A stretch of 8,286 nt of DNA from Cyclobacteriaceae bacterium (GTDB lineage Bacteria; Bacteroidota; Bacteroidia; Cytophagales; Cyclobacteriaceae), in assembly GCA_019751475.1 (NCBI GenBank), contig JAIENH010000536.1:1-8286 (forward strand), read 5' to 3'. Position 1 is the first letter of the stretch; each line of letters begins with the position of its first letter. Shown here piece after piece: positions 5,395 to 8,286 of this stretch. The position numbers were made by a program, and so were the translations under genes. The notes below the pieces were generated by a model, which worked only from the letters and a program-made list of their open reading frames with translations, did no database searches and was not told the origin of the DNA.

Positions 5395-6789
5395 ATGAAT
5401 ATGAAAAAGATAATAGGATTTGGAATGATAGTCATGATGATGCTTAGCAGCATTGTGGCCCTCGCGCAGGGAAAGGTAGACGATGATCGCATGGATCGCG
5501 ACATTGAAGTGGCAGAGAATATTCTCAGCACCATGATCCGTCAAAAATTTGGCAGACGCAATTTTATGCCTATGGAAGTGAGTGGCAGCTATGTGCCGGG
5601 CTTCGGTGTCACCTTCCGGATGCCTACAGGTGGACCCTTTAATATGTTTTTGTTCAATTCGGATGACGAGCCGCGCATTTACATGCGCAATGGAGACAAC
5701 GGTTCGTTTTCTTATTCCATCAGCAGCTCTGGCTCCTTTGATGACGAATGTGAAGATTGTGAGTTAGAGCAGCAGACAAGACAAAAGATAAATAAAGCCA
5801 ACCAGTTAGCCCAACAGCAAGCTGAGCGTGATCAACAACTTTTGGAGCAAAGTGAGCGACAAGCCCAGCAGGAGGCCAAACGTGCAAAACAATTTTTGAA
5901 GGAAAGTGAGCAACAAGAAGCCGAACTTGCAGCCGCCAGGGCACGCGAGGAAGGACGCACCGCGCCCAGACGAATTAGAGGTGCTGTCGCGCCACGCGCC
6001 CCGGAGGTGATTCGTGATAGTACATCTAAGAACATTGATCAACGCTTCCTTGAAGTAGCCAAGGACTTTCTGGCCGACTACGGTGATGTGATCAGTCAAT
6101 TAAAGCCGGACGAACGAATTGTGATCACCAATCGCACCGAAGATTTTCATGGCGACTTTAATTTTGGTTGGGCACGGTCGGAGGGACGCAACTCGTTGGT
6201 ATCGGCTGAGGCAAAACGAGAAGATGTGAACCAACTCAAGCAAGGCAAGCTCACCCGCGATCAATTTATGGCGCGCCTTAAAGTGGTTAACACGGAGACA
6301 TCCGATGAGCTTGACCCCGACCTGGAAGTGTTGTCCAGTATGTTTGGTCGTTTGTATCGCGAGGACTTATCAAAGACATACTTCACCCAAGGCGATGTAA
6401 ACTACGAGCGACTGAAGGACTTTGGTGTGATCTACTACATGCGAGTTTTCTCTACCAATGAAGAGGGCGGAAATTTCTTCACTCTACCAACAGTGGGTGC
6501 GCGTCACCTCAGCCAAAAAGATCGTGATGCCCGGGTTAAAGAGTTGTATCCGAAATTTGAAAGCGAACTCAAGGAGAATATCATCGAATATGGTCGCACG
6601 TTGCGCAGCTTGAAAGACGATGAGCAACTGGTCTTCAATGTGAAACTTACTAAGTGCACAGGCTGCGCCATACCCTCTACGCTTGAGGTCACCATCAAAA
6701 ACTCTGCTTTGCGCGATTACAGCACAGGCAAATCCACAAAGGAAGCTACGCTAGCTAAGCTAAGTGTGAAGAAAACAGGCGTGCAATAA
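5395..6789 (+). CDS. Exported coiled-coil protein of unknown function, third gene of the sigma operon
   Basis: I do not recognise this 464-residue protein. It starts with a clear Sec signal peptide: MNMKK, a hydrophobic stretch (6-21), then ALA at 22-24 with probable cleavage before Q25. A globular part (35-115) includes YVPGFGVTFRMPTGG. CEDC lies at 119-122. A highly charged Q/E-rich coiled coil (about 125-187) contains an 18-residue imperfect repeat (QLLEQSERQ / QFLKESEQQ). A basic, proline-containing linker (190-205) leads to a C-terminal domain (about 213-460) with a second pair, CTGC, at 421-424. It lies eight bases after the putative anti-sigma gene, so it is surely cotranscribed. It may be the periplasmic sensor or ligand of that system. 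ATG 5395 is preferred; ATG 5401 also gives a good signal peptide, while TTG 5383 overlaps the previous stop. Confidence 0.85.
   Translation: MNMKKIIGFGMIVMMMLSSIVALAQGKVDDDRMDRDIEVAENILSTMIRQKFGRRNFMPMEVSGSYVPGFGVTFRMPTGGPFNMFLFNSDDEPRIYMRNGDNGSFSYSISSSGSFDDECEDCELEQQTRQKINKANQLAQQQAERDQQLLEQSERQAQQEAKRAKQFLKESEQQEAELAAARAREEGRTAPRRIRGAVAPRAPEVIRDSTSKNIDQRFLEVAKDFLADYGDVISQLKPDERIVITNRTEDFHGDFNFGWARSEGRNSLVSAEAKREDVNQLKQGKLTRDQFMARLKVVNTETSDELDPDLEVLSSMFGRLYREDLSKTYFTQGDVNYERLKDFGVIYYMRVFSTNEEGGNFFTLPTVGARHLSQKDRDARVKELYPKFESELKENIIEYGRTLRSLKDDEQLVFNVKLTKCTGCAIPSTLEVTIKNSALRDYSTGKSTKEATLAKLSVKKTGVQ
5836..5911 (+). repeat. Tandem 54-bp (18-codon) imperfect repeat inside the coiled coil
   Basis: The 22-base stretch at 5836-5857 recurs at 5890-5911 with 19 of 22 identities, offset by 54 bp (18 codons). 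Both copies encode a Q(L/F)L(E/K)xSExQ core. This suggests internal duplication during growth of the coiled coil. Confidence 0.55.
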
Positions 6790-6811
6790 ATAGCTGATAT
6801 TGCGCAAACTT

Positions 6812-6830
6812 AGGTGTCCTACACCTTTTT
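6812..6830 (+). terminator. Likely intrinsic terminator of the sigma operon
   Basis: AGGTGT (6812-6817) and ACACCT (6821-6826) pair around a three-base CCT loop and run into TTTTT (6826-6830). The hairpin lies 23 bp after the stop of the exported-protein gene. The three-base loop is tight, so efficiency is uncertain. The same sequence is also the left arm of a larger inverted repeat. Confidence 0.5.
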
Positions 6831-6858
6831 AAGGAAGGTAATTAGGTGTAGGACACCT
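6812..6858. repeat. 15-bp perfect inverted repeat made of two self-palindromic arms
   Basis: AGGTGTCCTACACCT (6812-6826) is the exact reverse complement of AGGTGTAGGACACCT (6844-6858), with a 17-base spacer. Each arm is itself an AGGTGT-N3-ACACCT palindrome, and both are preceded by TT. The locus can therefore fold as one long hairpin or as two small ones. It may be an extragenic palindromic repeat, an operator with two sites, or part of a terminator; the sequence alone does not decide. Confidence 0.8.
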
Positions 6859-6907
6859 CTTCCTGCTAAGGTAAGTAACATCAATATGTAATCTTTAGGA
6901 ACAATAG

Positions 6908-6938
6908 ATGATTGCGGCCGAAGTCGCGATCATTTTTT
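6908..6938 (+). terminator. Second rho-independent terminator hairpin
   Basis: ATGATTGCGGC (6908-6918) pairs with GTCGCGATCAT (6923-6933), with two G-T wobbles, around a CGAA loop, and T6 follows (6933-6938). On the plus strand this is a good terminator for transcripts from the sigma operon or from any short RNA starting between 6859 and 6908. On the minus strand the loop reads C(TTCG)G, a very stable tetraloop, but no proper T-tract follows in that direction. Confidence 0.7.
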
Positions 6939-6940
6939 AG

Positions 6941-7069
6941 GGCATCTCTAAAAACCCTTGCAGTCATACCGGACTTGTTCCGGTATCCGCTTATGCAGCG
7001 ATGAAATCAAGATTCCGGCTCAAAGGCCGGAATGACTTTTCACTATTCACGGGTTTTTTTAGAGATGCC
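6941..7069. mobile_element. MITE-like palindromic element, 129 bp, no coding capacity
   Basis: Terminal inverted repeats GGCATCTCTAAAAACCC (6941-6957) and GGGTTTTTTTAGAGATGCC (7051-7069) match over their full length, except that the homopolymer has five versus seven bases. Inside lies a second inverted pair, GTCAT (6963-6967) and ATGAC (7032-7036). Two hairpins sit within it: ATACCGGA/TCCGGTAT (6966-6973 / 6979-6986) and ATTCCGGC/GCCGGAAT (7012-7019 / 7026-7033). A four-base-pair stem lies at the centre (6988-6991 / 6997-7000). The whole can fold like a cloverleaf. There is no transposase and no clear target-site duplication. The right end lies two bases from the purB stop codon. Confidence 0.7.
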
Positions 7070-7071
7070 AT

Positions 7072-8286
7072 TTATATACCGGTGTAATTAAAGGGGCTGA
7101 TGGATTTTAGCCTGGCCTTCACTTCCGGCTTAACATCCAACGAGTCGATAAACTCAACCATGCGGGCGTGGGTGATCTTTTCATTTTTCCGCGTAAGCGA
7201 CTTTAACGCTTCGTAAGGATTAGGATAGCCTTCTTTCCGCAAAATTGTTTGAATGGCTTCGGCCACCACCGCCCAGTTGTCTTCCAGGTCTTGGCGTATA
7301 GCGTCTTCATTCAATTCTAATTTAGCAATACCTCGCTCAAGCGAATGCAAAGCAAGCCATGTGTGCGCCATGGGCACGCCTACGTTGCGTAGCACCGTGG
7401 AGTCAGTGAGGTCGCGCTGCAAACGGGAGATAGGAAGCTTGGCTGAAAGATGTTCGAACAAGGCATTGGCGATGCCCAGATTTCCTTCGGCATTTTCAAA
7501 ATCGATGGGGTTTACTTTGTGTGGCATGGCCGATGAGCCTACTTCACCTTCTTTTATTTTTTGCTTGAAGTAATTCATGGCTACATACTGCCACACATCA
7601 CGACTGTAGTCGATGAGAATGATGTTGATCCGCTTGAGATTATCAAAAAGAGCAGCCAGGTTATCGTAATGTTCAATTTGTGTAGTGGGGTGACTCCGTG
7701 TAAGCCCCAATTTATCTTTAACAAACTGATTTGCAAAAGTGTGCCAGTCAATGTCCGGATAGCTCACATGATGAGCATTGAAATTTCCGGTAGCGCCCCC
7801 CAGTTTGGCAGAGAATGGGATCGCCTTCAATAATTCTAATTGCTTTTTGATTCTCTCTACAAACACAGCCATTTCTTTACCCAGTCGGGTAGGCGATGCT
7901 GGTTGACCATGCGTGCGTGCTAGCATCGCTACGTTTTTCCATTGTGAAGCCTGGCCATCGATCAGGGCATTGACCTGGCCCAGCTTTGCTAAAAACTCTT
8001 TTTCTAAAAATTCCTTTATCAGCAACGGTGTAGCCGTATTGTTAATGTCCTGCGAAGTGAGCCCGAAATGAATGAACTCTTTGTAAGCCGACAGTCCGTT
8101 AGTATCAAACGCTTCCTTCAGGAAATACTCTACTGCCTTCACATCATGATTGGTCGTCTTTTCAATTGTTTTGATCCGTTGGGCCGCAACATCATCAAAT
8201 GACGTATAGAGCGAACGGAGTGCGCCAAATTTTTCTTTTGGGAAGGATTTTAATTCCGGTAACGGAAATTCACATAAAGCAATGAA
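7072..8286 (-). CDS. purB: Adenylosuccinate lyase, 5'-truncated by the window edge
   Basis: PurB removes fumarate from SAICAR in purine synthesis and from adenylosuccinate in AMP synthesis; it is a cytoplasmic homotetramer of the fumarase/aspartase superfamily. The reading frame is open to the window edge, giving 404 visible residues. The GTG at 8142 is internal, because TTNHDVKAVEYFLKE spans it. Visible landmarks are TNHDVKAVEYF (45-55), EFIHFGLTSQDINN, RTHGQP with the catalytic histidine (residue 126, equivalent to E. coli H171), and TTQIEHYD. The fumarate-lyase signature loop GSSAMPHKVNP (250-260) carries the catalytic serine. About 45-50 N-terminal residues are outside the window. The sequence resembles the E. 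coli-type PurB closely. It ends at NYTGI, about ten residues before the E. coli C-terminus, just two bases from a palindromic element. Confidence 0.96.
   Translation of the reverse strand, partial: FIALCEFPLPELKSFPKEKFGALRSLYTSFDDVAAQRIKTIEKTTNHDVKAVEYFLKEAFDTNGLSAYKEFIHFGLTSQDINNTATPLLIKEFLEKEFLAKLGQVNALIDGQASQWKNVAMLARTHGQPASPTRLGKEMAVFVERIKKQLELLKAIPFSAKLGGATGNFNAHHVSYPDIDWHTFANQFVKDKLGLTRSHPTTQIEHYDNLAALFDNLKRINIILIDYSRDVWQYVAMNYFKQKIKEGEVGSSAMPHKVNPIDFENAEGNLGIANALFEHLSAKLPISRLQRDLTDSTVLRNVGVPMAHTWLALHSLERGIAKLELNEDAIRQDLEDNWAVVAEAIQTILRKEGYPNPYEALKSLTRKNEKITHARMVEFIDSLDVKPEVKARLKSISPFNYTGI

Noticed and set aside
5806..6099. Minus-strand open frames opposite the coiled-coil region
   Set aside because: The leucine/serine-rich translation is what the complement of Gln/Glu/Ala-rich coiled-coil codons gives; no start context or motif supports it.
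6812..7069. CRISPR array
   Set aside because: The repeats are inverted and nested, not direct repeats at regular spacing, and no cas gene is nearby.
6790..7071. tRNA or other known structured RNA in the repeat-rich spacer
   Set aside because: No acceptor stem with CCA-like end, anticodon arm or T-loop pattern is present; the symmetry is explained by terminators and the palindromic element.
6930..7080. Target-site duplication flanking the MITE-like element
   Set aside because: Left flank CATTTTTTAG and right flank ATTTATATAC are both AT-rich but share no convincing direct repeat at the element ends.
7253..7833. Plus-strand open frames inside purB
   Set aside because: They are antisense to highly conserved PurB motifs and have no independent support.

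Overview
The window looks like chromosomal DNA of a Bacteroidota bacterium, most likely of the Cytophagales type. Three things point there: no recognisable Shine-Dalgarno sites, Bacteroidota-type -7 boxes (TAnnTTTG) directly in front of two genes, and the family style of the sigma factor and exported proteins. The phylum is inferred from the sequence; no database was searched.

Layout. (1) Positions 2-2265, plus strand: the 3' part of tilS (tRNA-Ile lysidine synthase, 5' end outside the window), then a complete malate dehydrogenase gene (mdh) closed by a strong intrinsic terminator at 2284-2320. (2) Positions 2327-3016: an AT-rich higBA-type toxin-antitoxin cassette, with a candidate operator and a -7 box in front of it. 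(3) Positions 3030-3791, minus strand: a SAM-dependent methyltransferase with an N-terminal four-cysteine zinc-ribbon-like module, also with a -7 box almost touching its start codon. (4) Positions 3961-6789, plus strand: a compact three-gene operon. It encodes an ECF-type sigma factor, a single-pass membrane protein placed like an anti-sigma factor but lacking the zinc ligands, and a secreted, partly coiled-coil protein with two CxxC motifs. The genes overlap or sit a few bases apart, so they probably form one envelope-sensing and transcription module. (5) Positions 6790-7071: a 282-bp intergenic region dense in inverted repeats. It holds a double palindrome built on AGGTGT/ACACCT, a second terminator hairpin, and a 129-bp MITE-like element with terminal inverted repeats and nested hairpins. 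(6) Positions 7072-8286, minus strand: most of purB (adenylosuccinate lyase), with its 5' end outside the window.

The housekeeping genes (tilS, mdh, purB) are ordinary. The parts most worth a second look are the sigma / membrane protein / exported protein operon, whose secreted product I do not recognise, and the repeat-rich intergenic region next to purB.
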